From contig CM055112.1 of assembly GCA_029204225.1 (NCBI GenBank), positions 45,534,632-45,598,631 on the forward strand: a stretch of DNA of 64,000 nucleotides, in the 5' to 3' direction. The notes beneath the pieces are model-generated. The model did not search any database and was not told where the DNA came from. It worked only from the letters and a program-made list of their open reading frames with translations. Positions 47,561 to 59,436 of the stretch are shown piece after piece. Position 1 is the first letter of the stretch. The number at the start of each line of letters is the position of its first letter. Both the position numbers and the translations under genes were made by a program. The stretch comes from Diphasiastrum complanatum (taxonomy: Eukaryota; Streptophyta; Lycopodiopsida; Lycopodiales; Lycopodiaceae).

Positions 47561-48797
47561 ACAAACATAGAGAGTCAGGTAATTGTCTAAGGCTCTGAGT
47601 ACAAACAAAGAGAGTGAAACCCCAGCGCTACTGTGTTTTATAGACAAAAGGGAGGGATCCGAAGGCCACTGCCTGTATGAACCTTTGTTCACAGAGCTTT
47701 TAAAAACTATATTGCAGCCATCCTTAGGAATTGAACAAGCAGGAACCATTCTTCCTTGCCAACCAGTTTTAAGATTTGCAAAAGTATAAGCAAAAACCAT
47801 GAGAAAACAACCCAAAACACCTAACACCCACAAAAGTCAATCCCGCTGCCAAGCTTTTCAATAATTCCGCTTTTCCAGAGAAAGAATCTGAAAGCGTAAA
47901 AAGATGAATCTTCAACAAAGTGGGGCTGATTTTATGCTCCCACATCTGCAATCTTGAAGCCCGATGACCCGCAAGCACTAATGCATTGCAATTGGAGGAA
48001 GGAATGCATGAAGTTATTGTATTAGAGGCATTGCGCGAATATGGCCGACCAAAAGTGACCAGTAAACCTTGGATCGAGATTTTCACAATGTCCCTTGGTA
48101 TCTATAAAGTCTAAACAGACGCTATACAACTACTTGAGCAAAATTAGATGCAATTTTAGCCGTCATTACCCAAATTAACATAGCCGATTGGGTAAGATGG
48201 CCAGTCATTACCAAAATTCCACTAACATGTTTATTCATCCGGGGTAATTTTACCATGATCTAAGTCCTCTCTCTGATTGATCAGGTATATCCTAGAGTCT
48301 GAGTTATGATTTGCCAATCCCAACTCTCCAGATTCCCAAGACCATACCATATCATAAGAGTGCATCACAATTTTTAAAAGACACATGAGTTGTTCCAAAA
48401 AGTCCTTTCCATCTGGAAAGTTTCAGACTTTTTCAGCTCACATACGGTGCCTATAAAAGGTTTGTAATCCAAAAAACAGTCTTACTTTAGCCATGGCACA
48501 AAGTGTCATTCCAAAGTTAGGGTCCAATCTAGAATACATCTAGAATTTACTCTTAAGTTCTAATCTAGAATAGCTTAAGATTTACTTGAATCTCAATACA
48601 TGAAGTTCTAACTTTTGGCAACCAACAACTATCCAACTCTCTTGAGTCTTCCGAGATAACATTCTATTCTTTTCGATCGGAAAAAGAAAAGGCCAAAAGT
48701 TCACGTGTATTCTATGCACATAAACCTTTAAATGAATCCAAACTTGACCCATAAAGGTTGCGACTTATAAGCAATACATTTCAACAATAATATCCAT
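47561..48797. other. Unassigned sequence between copia remnant and gypsy LTR
   Basis: Includes a minus-strand frame (48086-47769, 105 codons) with protein-like composition that I do not recognise. The upstream part of the gypsy LTR probably lies between about 48.1 and 48.8 kb, but its TG start is not identified. Confidence 0.3.
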
Positions 48798-49607
48798 AAG
48801 TAAGATCATATTGTTGATTCAAAACAACTACCTCAGAAGTAGTGCTTCTGACTCAGTTATTGTATCGAATTTAGAAAATATTTAAATGTCTAGATGTGGT
48901 AGAAAAACACCACATTTAATTCGATTCTAAATCAATTCTAGGTCAGTAAGCAATTTTCAATGAGAAATTACTATAACCTAGCGAGAAATTGTCTCTACAC
49001 AATTCTCATCAATATGCTTATGTTTTAACGGCTAGTTTGTGCATGCAAATAGATTTAGTCCATGGAATCCTTTGTAGATCCACAAGATGTAAAAGTTTGT
49101 ACAAAAGGTTTATGATCACACAAAGATTCACTACATAACATATCTCTACAAATATCACCTGATATGTATACAATACTTTCTTAACCAAGAATCCTGTAAC
49201 TCGATTATCCTCTAAGAGAGAATATTTCTCAAAGAGTGCTATTCCACAACCAAAATCTCAACTGGACATTATCTCAAAAGAATATATTGCAAGCATGAAT
49301 TTCCTTCCTTACATCAACCCATGGATCTCAGTCCTCACTAAGATCAGATTGATTACCACCAACAAGGAATAGGTTTCAACAAACCACCTTTTTGCAATAG
49401 AATTCCATAGTTCTGACACAAACTAAGTAGAGAAACGCGAGAAGAGTGGATCTTACCCTCACAATACTCACCCTATGCTTGCATTGCCTTTTAAGCATCC
49501 ATATTCATGCCAGTAGGAAGAAGCCTTAGCATCGACTGGATGGGAGATAGCCATAGCCGCCATGCTAGAAGGAGCTTTAGTTGGAATTAGATCCCAAAGA
49601 GCTAACA
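48798..49607 (+). repeat. Ty3/gypsy-type LTR, plus orientation (right part)
   Basis: Ends AGCTAACA at 49607, followed by a gypsy-type PBS. The same sequence occurs inverted at 63190-64000. The LTR's left end lies before 48798 and was not fixed. Confidence 0.6.
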
Positions 49608-49625
49608 TTGGCACCATTGCCAGTC
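49608..49625 (+). promoter_or_regulatory. Decayed gypsy primer-binding site
   Basis: TTGGCACCATTGCCAGTC matches the TTGGCGCCGTTGCCGGG type common in plant Athila/Tat gypsy elements, except at CG positions that read CA. These are the changes expected from deamination of methylated cytosines. Confidence 0.6.
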
Positions 49626-49878
49626 TTTTCTAGCTTTCTTTACGTTTTTCAAACTCTTTCTTGCTTGCTGTTTTTTGCTTGTTGCTTTGCATGTGCTTGA
49701 TTTTTGCTTCCCTTTTGCTTTTCGCATCTTCTTTTAGCATCTTTGCTAGGTCTTAGGCTTTTTACATCCCTTTTGCTTGTTGTTTTGCATGTGCTTGCTT
49801 TTCGCATCTTCTTTGAGCATCTTCGCTAGGTTTTAGGCTTTTAACATCTTCGTGACTCCAATCGAGCGCTCAAGAGGT
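49626..49878 (+). repeat. Gypsy leader with internal duplication
   Basis: Contains two versions of a roughly 95-bp unit (GCTTTTCGCATCTTCTTTTA near 49717, GCTTTTCGCATCTTCTTTGA near 49796, each followed by AGCATCTT(T/C)GCTAGG and TAGGCTTTT). The matching leader is at 62918-63171 in reverse. The rest of the element is missing. Confidence 0.65.
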
Positions 49879-50728
49879 TTATTCTACCATAATAGCTCAA
49901 ACAGAAGAGAAAACAACAAGCGCTCTTCTCCCGCTTTCTACCATATAAAACAATGAATTAACTAATTAGAATGAGCGTGGACTCTGCTATATATGTGTTT
50001 GGAAAAGCAGGCAAAACGTCAGAAGATCTGAAATGTCATATTTGGTGAGGTATCCAATGGTTTGTTGTTACGTAGAGAGAGTCTGATGAGAAACGCTGCC
50101 TCTGCCATCTGGAAATAAGCATACGCCTAGAGAAAGTAGTTATGGTGTTTTACTAATATGGTGGGAACTTCACATAACCAGTTCTTCAAGAAAATACCCT
50201 TTTATAGCTTAAAGACAGGCTTCAAACTTTAATAGGAGGATGACGTATGTTTTGCACTGTGTCGAGTCTTATGCAGACCATAAAAAAGTTACACGTGGCC
50301 AGTCTCCTGCCACATACATCATTGTGAATGTTGAATGGTCAATTCAAACATTTCTTCGGTAGAACAAATATTTGTCTGATGGTCAAATGTTTGTTTGTCT
50401 GACAGCCGAAACTGTAAGTGTCTGATACTTGGTGATAAGTGTCGATAGAGAGGAAAAACACATATGCACTAGAAAGGCACAGGCCCATCGCTGTCTGCCT
50501 GGATTTGAATATAATTCTATCTGTCCAAACTCAAATATAATTCTGTCTGTCCAGATTCGAATATAAACTTGTCTGCCTGGACTCAAATGCTTGTCCATGT
50601 TTGGCACCAATTCTTGTAATTTTCCCATGCGCTCACTAATGAGAGAAATGTGTCAGTTCGAATGATTCAAAGTTCTGCCTTCAAAACTGTTGAAATAATT
50701 GGGTATCTTTAGCCTTCGACTGTTCTTC
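49879..50728. other. No gene recognised
   Basis: Contains a short repeated word TCTGTCTG(T/C)C(C/T) with AATATAA near 50510-50580 (ATTCTATCTGTCCAAACTCA and ATTCTGTCTGTCCAGATTCG). No coding signal. Confidence 0.3.
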
Positions 50729-51203
50729 AATGAGACTGCTCTCTGAGGACATGGAAACCTCCATCTCTAGCTATAGTGGCCGCTGCATCTCTGACAATAT
50801 CATGCGTAACTGTGCGCTCACTCCCAGAAGGACAACGGAGGAGGTGGATAGCAAGAGCATCAATAGCGTGACCACAAACACACCTAGAGAGACCCAAGAC
50901 CGAAGGATGAGAAAGCCCCAAGCGAAGACCAAGAGCAGTGGTGAAGTTGGCCAAAGACAACCGGAAGGAAGGGATAACAGGCCGAGCTGACAGCCAAGCC
51001 CCGGCCCCAGGACCCTCACAAGAAAGAAGCCAAGCTCGATGCAATGCCGAAGGAGCCTTAGAGAGCATGCTGGAAAGGGTATGCTTGTGCATGCATTCCA
51101 AGAGGGTCTCTTGCAGGTGATCTGGGCTGAAAGTGAGGAGTTGCTCAAAAGGAGGAAGACAAGCTTGGGCAGAGAGGGGGAGGAGCTCTCTCACAACGAT
51201 GCA
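50729..51203 (-). pseudogene. REL-element fragment, second copy
   Basis: Closely matches 33704-34170. The same CVCGHAIDALAIHLLRC motif and SERTVTHDIVRDAAATIARD follow on the minus strand in one open frame (to about 50730). It is truncated on both sides: homology stops at about 50729, and at about 51203 it abuts the copia RT remnant. It proves that the REL family has more than one copy. Confidence 0.8.
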
Positions 51204-54200
51204 ACATCTATTTTGCATCCTTGACCATTTTGGTATTGTTGTTGAAGAGCAACGTATCATCAACGTACAAGGTGATGATAATGAAGGATTGTTGCACTGA
51301 CCTTGAATAAACGTTGCAATCAGCAGTGCTTGGTTTGAATCCTTGTTCAATGAGGAATGTGTTGATCCTCTGAAACCAAGCTCTGGTAGACTGCTTTAAG
51401 TTGTACAGTGCTTTGTGGAGTTTATAGACATGATTTTCCATGCCTTCTAGAACGTATCCTTCGGTCTGGATCATGTAGATATCTTCTTGTATGACTCCAT
51501 TCAAATAGGCTGTTTGTACATCAAGTTGATGTACTTCGAGATTGGCAGCTGCAGCATAAGACGAGCATTCGGATCGACGAATGTTTGACAACTGGTCTAA
51601 AAGTCTCACTGTAGTCAACATACGGCCGTTGGTGTTCACAAACACCAACCGCCTACACTGCTCAATGGACAACCTGTTCCTCTTCTACGTGTGATATAAT
51701 GAGATTTGGTTGAATCCTCGTGCTACTAGTCTAGCCTTCCTTCTATCAATTGCTCAGATTGGCATTATATTTGATCTTAAAGATCCATTTGCAATCAATA
51801 ATATTGCAGCCAATAGGAGCTTCGACTAATGACCTCGTCTGATTCTTGATCAAAGAGGAATACTCTTTGTCCATGGCTTCTCTCCATAGATCAGAGTCTG
51901 GTTGGCTAAGTGCCTCTTCGACTGTTGTCGGTTCATTAATTAAGAGACAGGCAGACTCAGGAGTATACCTTGTGGGCTGTGTGCTCACTCGGCATGATCT
52001 TCTGGGAGCATTCGACTGATGAACCAATCCTGGGACTTGTTGTTGGGTAGCAGCAACATCTTCGTCTGATTTGCTGTCTCAAAGTGGGTCGACAATAGAC
52101 ACGTCTGAGCTAGAAGCTCGGACTGTCGTGTCAATGGCATGAGATGTAGGTTCTTCTTCAGCAATATCCTTGTCTTTGAGGTCGACGAACTGATCCTCGA
52201 TAAAGATTGTATCCCGGCTATACAAGATTTGCTGGGTATCAGGATCGTACAACTTGTAGGTGTTATCAGACGGAGTATATCCAATCAGGATGGTCTTGAG
52301 ACCTTGGAAGTCCAATTTCTTTCTTGTGTCTTTTGGGATCTGCGTGTAGGCAATGCACCCGAACACTCTTAGGTTCTTCAAAGAAGGCTTAGAGTCTGTC
52401 CACATCTCGTGGGGTGTCTTGTCTGAGAGGGCCTTGGTCAAACATCTGTTCTGGACATAAACTGCAGTGGAGATAGCTTCAGCCTAGAATCTCTTGGGCA
52501 ACGATGCATGCTATAGCATACATTTAGCAGATTCAACCAGAGTACAGTTCTTCCTCTCAGCTAAGCCATTAGACTGAGGACTGTAAGGAGTGATGAATTG
52601 CTGCTCAATGCCTTGGCTTTGGCAGTACTCCTTAAACTCGACAGAGATATATTCTCCACCATTGTCTGACCTTAGGGCCTTGATCGTCCTTCCAATCTCC
52701 TTTTCTACATGCTCCTTGAAGATTCTGAAGCAGTTGAAGGCTTCTGATTTTTTCTTTATGAAATATACCATCGTTCTTCTGGAGAATTCGTCAATAAAGT
52801 TTATAATATACTTGGCATCCTTCAACGAAGTATTTTTCATCGGGCCACAAATATATGAATGTACAACATGTAGCAATCCTCTAGCAACATGTTGATGGCT
52901 TGACTTAAATGGTTTCCTAGTCTGTTTACCAATTAGACAGTCTTGACAGACAGGTAACTCGACTTTTTTGCGAGGATAGTCAAGATCAAGAACAATAGAT
53001 TGTCTAGACATTCATTGTACAACAGCATGATTTAAATTACCAAGTCTATAATGCCAAATTAAACCTTTATTTGAATGAATTGAAGTACTGAGAGCTTGAC
53101 TAGAGGCAGAAAAGCAATGACTTAATTTATACAAGTATCCATGTCTCTTTTCGAGTGCTAGGATCTTGCCTGTCCTATCAACTACTTTACATTGATCACA
53201 TTCAAATTCTACTCTATGTCCTAGATCTGGGATTCTACTTACAGAGAGCAGATTCGTAGATAATGTTGGTACGTACAGGACTTTAGAGAGTAGCTTAGAC
53301 TGATCATTCGCAAAGCATAATCTTACAGTGCCTTCACGTTTAATAGCTTGTGTGCTATTGTCGCCAAGGTGAACGAATTTTTGAGTACTCTAAGGTGTAT
53401 AGGACTCGAAACAGCCAATGAGGCTAGTTATGTGCTGAGTGGCTCCGGAATCCAGGAACCAAGAACTATCGCCAGATGCTCCTTGATGGTTGGTCATGAA
53501 GGCATCATGATCTGTTTCTTGAATAGGCTGTGGAGCATTTGCAATTGCATTCACCACTTGATTCGACTGCCCTTTGCTGTTGTTCTTTGCTTGAAGTATG
53601 CGGCAATCTTGTATTTTGTGGTTGTTTTGTTTGTAGTATCTACAAAACAGCTTCTTCTTTGTCTTCGGATTTGACTGTTCCTTGTGCTGAGCTGGTTTCT
53701 GGTCTGACTTTGATTGCTTCGGGACTTTCTTCTTCTTCTGCTTTGTCATGCTCTTGTTGGTGTACAAGGCATGAGAATCAGCCGAGGAACTTGAGGCTTC
53801 GTTCCTTCGTGTGTCTTCCTACAACAACATAGTAATGACTCTCAAAAGAGTCAATTCTGGATGAGTCATGATGATCATCACGCAGCTGTCATAAGAACTT
53901 GTCAAGTTTGTAAGCAATTGCATCACTGCGTCTTGATCGTCTATGACGGATCTGACAGCGGCCATTTGTCTTAGCAGGTTCTTGAATCGATTAACGTGAT
54001 TCTGCAGAGAATCACCATTCGTCATCTTGAGGGAGTAGAATTTCTTCCTGAGATGTAGCTTGGAAGTTATATCTTCCACTTCGTATAGTGTGCTCAAGAT
54101 TTCCCAGACTTCTTTCGATGTCTCAGCCTCGCATACATGGCCGATCTGGGTATCCATGATGTTGATGATGATCAGCGTGAAAGCTTTTCCATCCTTCAAC

Positions 54201-54342
54201 TTCCATCTGACAATTGCCATGTCGTCCGCTTCGGGTTTCTCTTCTGCACCTGTAACAACGTCGTACAATTCTTTTGTCATTAGTACAGTTTTTATCTTAA
54301 ATTTTCACAGATGGTAATTGGCTCCATCAAGCTTGTCCATGA
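51204..54342 (-). pseudogene. Copia-3: decayed Ty1/copia element, Gag to RT
   Basis: Minus strand. The gag start MDKLDGANYHL near 54342 is followed by a stop where Trp is expected. Gag continues (TKELYDVVTG...), with a zinc knuckle CRYYKQNNHKIQDC near 53650-53610 in which the second Cys is Tyr. Protease WFLDSGATQH is near 53460. Integrase: CQDCLIGK, GGEYISVEFKEYC and SPQSNGLAERKN near 52955-52540. RT: NQTRSLVEAP and IIDCKWIFKIKYN near 51830-51780, then VQTAYLNGVIQEDIYM near 51530 and TLYVDDTLLFN near 51270-51240. It is cut at 51204, so RNase H and the 3' LTR are missing. Many frameshifts. A separate lineage from Copia-1 and Copia-2. Confidence 0.85.
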
Positions 54343-54509
54343 TAGGACTGGCTTTCCCATGGGAATCCATGTGGAAGAATTAGTCTAAGTGATAGAAGAA
54401 ACTATTAGTGACGTAAGTATGAAAATCTGATATTTACAGAACAAGAAAACAATTACTCTATCAGCTAGTAGAGTCTTGTATAGTGGAAGCTAATCAAGCT
54501 ATGAACCTA

Positions 54510-54521
54510 GCTCTGATACCA
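54510..54521 (-). promoter_or_regulatory. Copia-3 primer-binding site
   Basis: GCTCTGATACCA, reverse complement of TGGTATCAGAGC, lies about 170 bp upstream of the gag start on the minus strand. Confidence 0.8.
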
Positions 54522-55179
54522 TGTTGTGGAGAGAGGGGGAGAATAAATGACGAACACGAACAAGAAACGAACTCGAACAGAAAATGTGCGAACGAGAAAT
54601 GAACTCGAACAGAAAATGTGCATGCGCAACAAAATGAGTTAAACGACTCTCTCCGAAAGCATGACTATGCCTATCAGAATGAACAGAACCTTAGTGATAG
54701 GAATCGTAGTCATTCTAGCTTATGCAGCCAAACATTTAATGGATGAAGTGCTAGATGAATAATTTGTCACGAATTGCAAGACAAATTATCTGTCACGAAT
54801 GATTTGCAAAGAGATAGACTGTGCTCGACTGATAATTAGTCATGAATTATTCGTGAAAGACAAGACTAAAAGTTGATCGTTTATTACCAGAAAGAGCAAC
54901 TAGAAAGATCAGACAAAATGAAGAACAAGCATAGCAATATTAACACATATCTGAATGCAGAACAAAGAGCTATATCAGATTAAGTATATCATGTATACAA
55001 GTTGATAATGCGGAAGAGCACAATACAATAGCGGACGAAATCGCGTGCCCTACGAAGCTTATTTTGTCTATAATGAGGAATGAAGCTTCTTCTCTCTTAG
55101 TCTCTTCTTCTCTCACTTGATCATTTGATCATCATCATTTGAATGGTGTCCTAAATATGTATATATACATAATATTACA
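54522..55179 (-). repeat. Copia-3 5' LTR (outer end provisional)
   Basis: Starts at the PBS with TGTTGTGGAGAG on the plus strand. The first convincing outer end is AATATTACA at 55179, which gives TG...CA termini and about 658 bp. No second LTR is available for comparison, so the outer end is a guess. Confidence 0.4.
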
Positions 55180-56910
55180 GGTGTGCAGATGTGAAAGTAC
55201 AGAGTGGATGTGCTCTTTGTAGGAGATCGTGGGTGGCTGCAATCGTTGTCCAATCTGTTAGCGTAACTGCATGGAGTGAGCGTAAAAAGGGTGCGACGTT
55301 AGCCAGTGCTGAAGTGAATGTTGGTGATGATGCAAAAAGTGGGTCACTCTTACGAATGGCCTTAGGATAAGATTTAAAGGGCACCTTAGCTTTTAAAGCA
55401 CCTTCGGCATTCTATAGGGTAGTGTTCCCTTTTCATCTGTCACCATAACCTGTGTAAAGACACAGTGTTTGCGATTCTTTCACCTTTTATTTGTCTGTGC
55501 AAATTTGTGTGTAAATATGTAGGCTGCTGACAGCGTTAGTAAATATGCAGCAACAATGGAGGCAGATTAGAAAAAGAGATTTAGGAGAGTATAAATCCAA
55601 CACAAAACTCATGGAGGCTCTCCTCATTTCAGCATGAAGTAGGTACATTTCACAAAAAGCTCCTCTTCTCAAAGAGGGAGTCTCTTAAATAAGCAAGAGA
55701 GCTCCTTAGGTGGCGTCCTAGTGGAATTTCCACATTTTACAAATTATAAGTGGAATAATACTCTCCACTAAAGGTCACCATCAAAAGGTGGCTCACTCTA
55801 CTTTCTTTAAGAAGGGTCTACTTGCATTTATTACATTTGCCTAGAAATACTAGTTTCTACATGGTCATTACATCTATTGGGATTCACCATGAGGCTTACA
55901 CAGTTCTAGCTTGTCATTACTACTAGTATTCCTCGGCTCTCAGTCTTCGTTCATCTCATCTTCTCAGAGACCTCCTCGATCTATGGATAGAGGTGCTCTT
56001 GGGTAGCTCTATCTGAGTATCTTGGGGATTCGTCAGAATCAGCCAACAGTTTTACTCTCTACTAGTTAGCAATATCATCTTTATGTAAAACACTTACATG
56101 AAACATTGAGTGAAATATTACCTGACTTAGGAGATTAACTTAAAGAGAAATAATAATTATAGCTTGAAATCATCCACAACTTTGACATACAATTCAAAAT
56201 GCTTTCAAGTACATATATCCTTAGAATTCAGAATTCTAAAATATAATAACACATTCAACTAGAATCTCTAGGAGAATCATTCAGATATAAAATGATTAAA
56301 ACTCAACTATGAGTATCCTAGATACTCTCTTGAGTTAAATGCCCCTGTGTCTAGCATCAAATACAAGAAAATAACAGTCATTTATCTTAATATATTTGTT
56401 TGTTCCCTATGATAACTAGAGATCTAATCAAAAGAACTGTACTCAAGCATCTGCAGACCATAAACTATAGCAGAATAGCATCCGCTAGATTAACTAAATT
56501 CTCCACAAGTTAAATAACTTATCTCATGAAAAATGTCTGTGAGATCCAAAAGCTCTCAATAAAACATTGAAGTAGAGAGATTCAAAACACTGATCTAAAT
56601 TCTTACTCAATTAATAGATCAAGAATTAATCGTCACACTTAAGATTCATCACAATTCCTTATAATCCTCTAGCAACAATTAAGTATTTATTTATGATCCG
56701 TCAATCATAAATATTTAGATTTGTATGACTCATCAATCATAATTTTTTGGAATCCAAAACTATAATCATTTATAGGATACTGGAGTATATCTCCAACATA
56801 ACTAAGAAAAAGTAAGAATCATTCCAAAATCTTTCCCACTAGGAAAATATTGGACTGTAAGAACATTCTCCAAATAGGATTCTCTTAAGGGGCTCTAAAT
56901 TTGTAATAGC
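55180..56910. other. AT-rich interval without a recognised gene
   Basis: No motif, open frame or element end could be supported across about 1.7 kb. It may be old LTR-element interior. Confidence 0.3.
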
Positions 56911-57355
56911 AAAAAGCTTCTTTATGCTAGATCTAGGTCAAGATCTAATATGCTTCTTGGAGATGTTCATCTTTGTGCTAACTTGGCTAGTCTTGAGGAT
57001 AATGATGGTGTTTCAATGGTTCTTCATGGCAAGTGCAAGCATGCAAAAGGTAAGGAAAGAGCTAACTTCATCAATGGTGGTGAAGGTTCTTCCTTGGAAA
57101 AGATTGTTGTTAATGATTTCTTTGATCATATATGAAAAAAAATGTTGCTAAGTGCATTCATGAAGGAGATGGTTCTTCTACATTCTTTTGTGATGAGTCC
57201 AAGAAATTCATTTTTGCAGCAAGTGGAGTCACATGTCTTCATAAAGAGAGTAGATCAAATGGTTCTATCAAGAGACTTGCTGAGGGAGATAGTCACAAGT
57301 CAAGAAGAAGGAGAAGTATGTGAAGTGTTCAAAGTAGGATGTACTTTGAATCATT
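56911..57355 (+). pseudogene. Unrecognised open frames inside LTR-element remnant
   Basis: Overlapping frames of 60-75 codons (for example NMLLGDVHLCANLASLEDND from about 56946) look protein-like. They may be parts of a non-autonomous LTR element's interior. I recognise no domain. Confidence 0.3.
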
Positions 57356-57369
57356 AGGGAAAATATGGG

Positions 57370-57765
57370 CTCAAAATGGGCCCTTTAAGAAGTTTGACTA
57401 TAGAGAAACATTAATAAGAGAGAGAAAACTTCCGGCAACATCTATGCTCATTTTTTCATGATTCCGAAACTGCCCGCCGCCCAACTTATATGGTTAATAT
57501 GTAGCTTTATTTTCCATAAGCAAATGTGATAATATTGTCTCTCTCTACCCGAGGGTAGCCTGTTTTTCTCATACTGAGCACTTAGAATTATTTCTGACAT
57601 TCAATTCTCATAGTAAGAAGTTATATTTTTCAATCAGATGTATGCCATTGTGCCCTTGCGATAGATTTTACAAGTATATTGTTCTCTGATCAATCTTGTG
57701 CAATCACAACACCTCAGTAAAATTTTGTAAGGTGTGTGGTGAAGTTCACACATGATAAACACTTC
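57370..57765 (+). repeat. LTR-like segment inverted relative to 59437-59740
   Basis: Words such as CATACTGAGCACTTAGAATT, AATCAGATGTATGCCAT and GGTGTGTGGTGAAGTTCACA reappear, inverted and diverged, at 59440-59670. It ends AACACTTCACA at about 57765, an LTR-like CA end. No PBS follows on the right. Confidence 0.5.
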
Positions 57766-58556
57766 ACAAAGAGGAAGATCAAGAGGTTGGTCTCAAAGGG
57801 CTTCAACAACATAGAAGGAAATGTGGCAATTTGGAGCTAGTCAAGAGCATCAAAGGAAGGTTATTTGGCAAAGATGTTATGGGTCTATTTTTGCAGCTTA
57901 TTGAAAACTCAAGTAAGGTCAAAGGAGCAGCAAGGAAGTGTTGTTCAGGTTTACTTTACTTGTTCTATCTCATGTTTGAGCTATTTCATATGAATGTGTG
58001 CAAATTGTCAAGATATGGACAAACTAGGTACATTGTCTTGCAATATCTTATTGTTGGAGTTGTACTAGCATTCTTGGCTAGTTTTGCTGATGGAAATGAA
58101 GCTAATGGAGGTTCATTATGTCATTCATTTATGTCCAAGTCATCAAGTGTTGATGATATCTTGTGGCAAGATGGAGATGGAGACTCATTCATGGATTTTT
58201 ATGGTGGAGACATATAAAAAAAGAACAAAGTTGTAGGAGACAAGCAAGCAAATGGTCATCACTCACATTTATTGTTTGGTTGCTGTAATTTTCCAGAGAG
58301 TTCAAAACTTGAAACATGGAGGAATCATTTCATTCACATTCTATTTGGTTCTTCATGTTCTAATTATATCTTGATGTGTAAAATTGATGTAAGAGATAGC
58401 GAAGCATCCAATTTGGACACTATTCTCTATATCAATTATGAAAGATATTTTAGAACCTTAGAAAGGAGATCTATACTTAGGATGGAGACTATTCTAAACT
58501 TGGATCAAAGTAGTATGGTTAAAACTATGCCAAAATTAGTTGAAGAGGGAGTGTGA
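57766..58556 (+). pseudogene. Remnant interior of a copia-like element, with Gag-Pol C-terminal tail
   Basis: The last codons before 58556 read SSMVKTMPKLVEEGV, close to the Copia-2 C-terminus SKTMLKLASNVEEGV. The stop TGA again lies within the LTR start. Upstream, a 128-codon frame (57831-58217) is unrecognised apart from a hydrophobic segment. RT, integrase and protease are absent, so this is a deleted or non-autonomous derivative. Confidence 0.55.
58542..58551 (+). promoter_or_regulatory. Polypurine tract
   Basis: GAAGAGGGAG immediately before TGTGAGAG, identical to the Copia-2 tract at 40491-40500 and likewise part of the coding end. Confidence 0.7.
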
Positions 58557-59181
58557 GAGATTTCAACAAGACTAGTCATATTTTGGTAAATTGTCAATAT
58601 GAGGCCAAAACTCATTTTGGAGTTAGAGATAAACTTTTTGAAGTTATATTAGTTTAAAATACATTCAATAAACACTTTTTGAAAGTGTGGAAAAGTCAAG
58701 TTTGAGAGAGATTCAAATTTGAACTTTAAGTACATTGAATCTAAACCCAAAAATAGTAGGGTTTACATTTTGGAGAGACAGCCAAGTGGCCAAATAGGGT
58801 TTGAACCTGCTATAAAAGGATGAAACTCATGTAGAGACACATCTTCTCTCTTATCTCTCTCATTTCATCATTATACATGGTTCTCGTTGGGTTCTACTAT
58901 CCATTGGTGCACTATCTTGATGATATCTTGCAATCTTGTGTGTAGAATGCTCATATTTTGCTATTTTCGGTTCCACACATGTGAAATATAGTAGGGTACT
59001 GTCATTTTACGAAAAAAACCATATTTTATGTTTTGGTTTATGTTTGATCAGTATCTCTTAGAGTTTGCATCTCTTTTTGTATGTAGATGCTGAATTTTCT
59101 ACATCAGGATTGTTGGTTTACTCATTGTAACCAAAGATCAGGGACATCGGTTGGATCTTGAATGATCTGAAATCCTTCACA
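58552..59181 (+). repeat. 3' LTR, same family as 27114-27721
   Basis: Starts TGTGAGAGATTTC, ends AATCCTTCACA, about 630 bp. TATAAAA is at 58811-58817 and a variant palindrome CACACATGTG at 58974-58983, 163 bp downstream, the same spacing as in the 27-kb copy. Confidence 0.7.
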
Positions 59182-59424
59182 AATGTTGGTGAAAAGAACT
59201 GATGTGTGCTCACTTTGGATATCATAGGGCTGATTTCACACGTGTGAGCTCTCTGTCCGTACAAGGCTCATTTGGAACAGATCAGGCTTGATTTGATTCA
59301 CTTATGATCCACAGATAGCCTGTTTGTCAGTGAGTTTGGATTCCTCTCCCAAATCTGAATTCTTGCAAGAAAAAGCACTTATGTTCTAATGTATACACCC
59401 TCACCTCTTCAAATCATGAAGCTC

Positions 59425-59436
59425 TGATACCATGTG
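59425..59436 (-). promoter_or_regulatory. Minus-strand copia primer-binding site
   Basis: GCTCTGATACCA followed by TGTGAAGTTTTTAGC marks the 5' LTR junction of a minus-strand element. Its leader (59182-59424) carries CACACGTGTG at 59237-59246. Confidence 0.75.
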
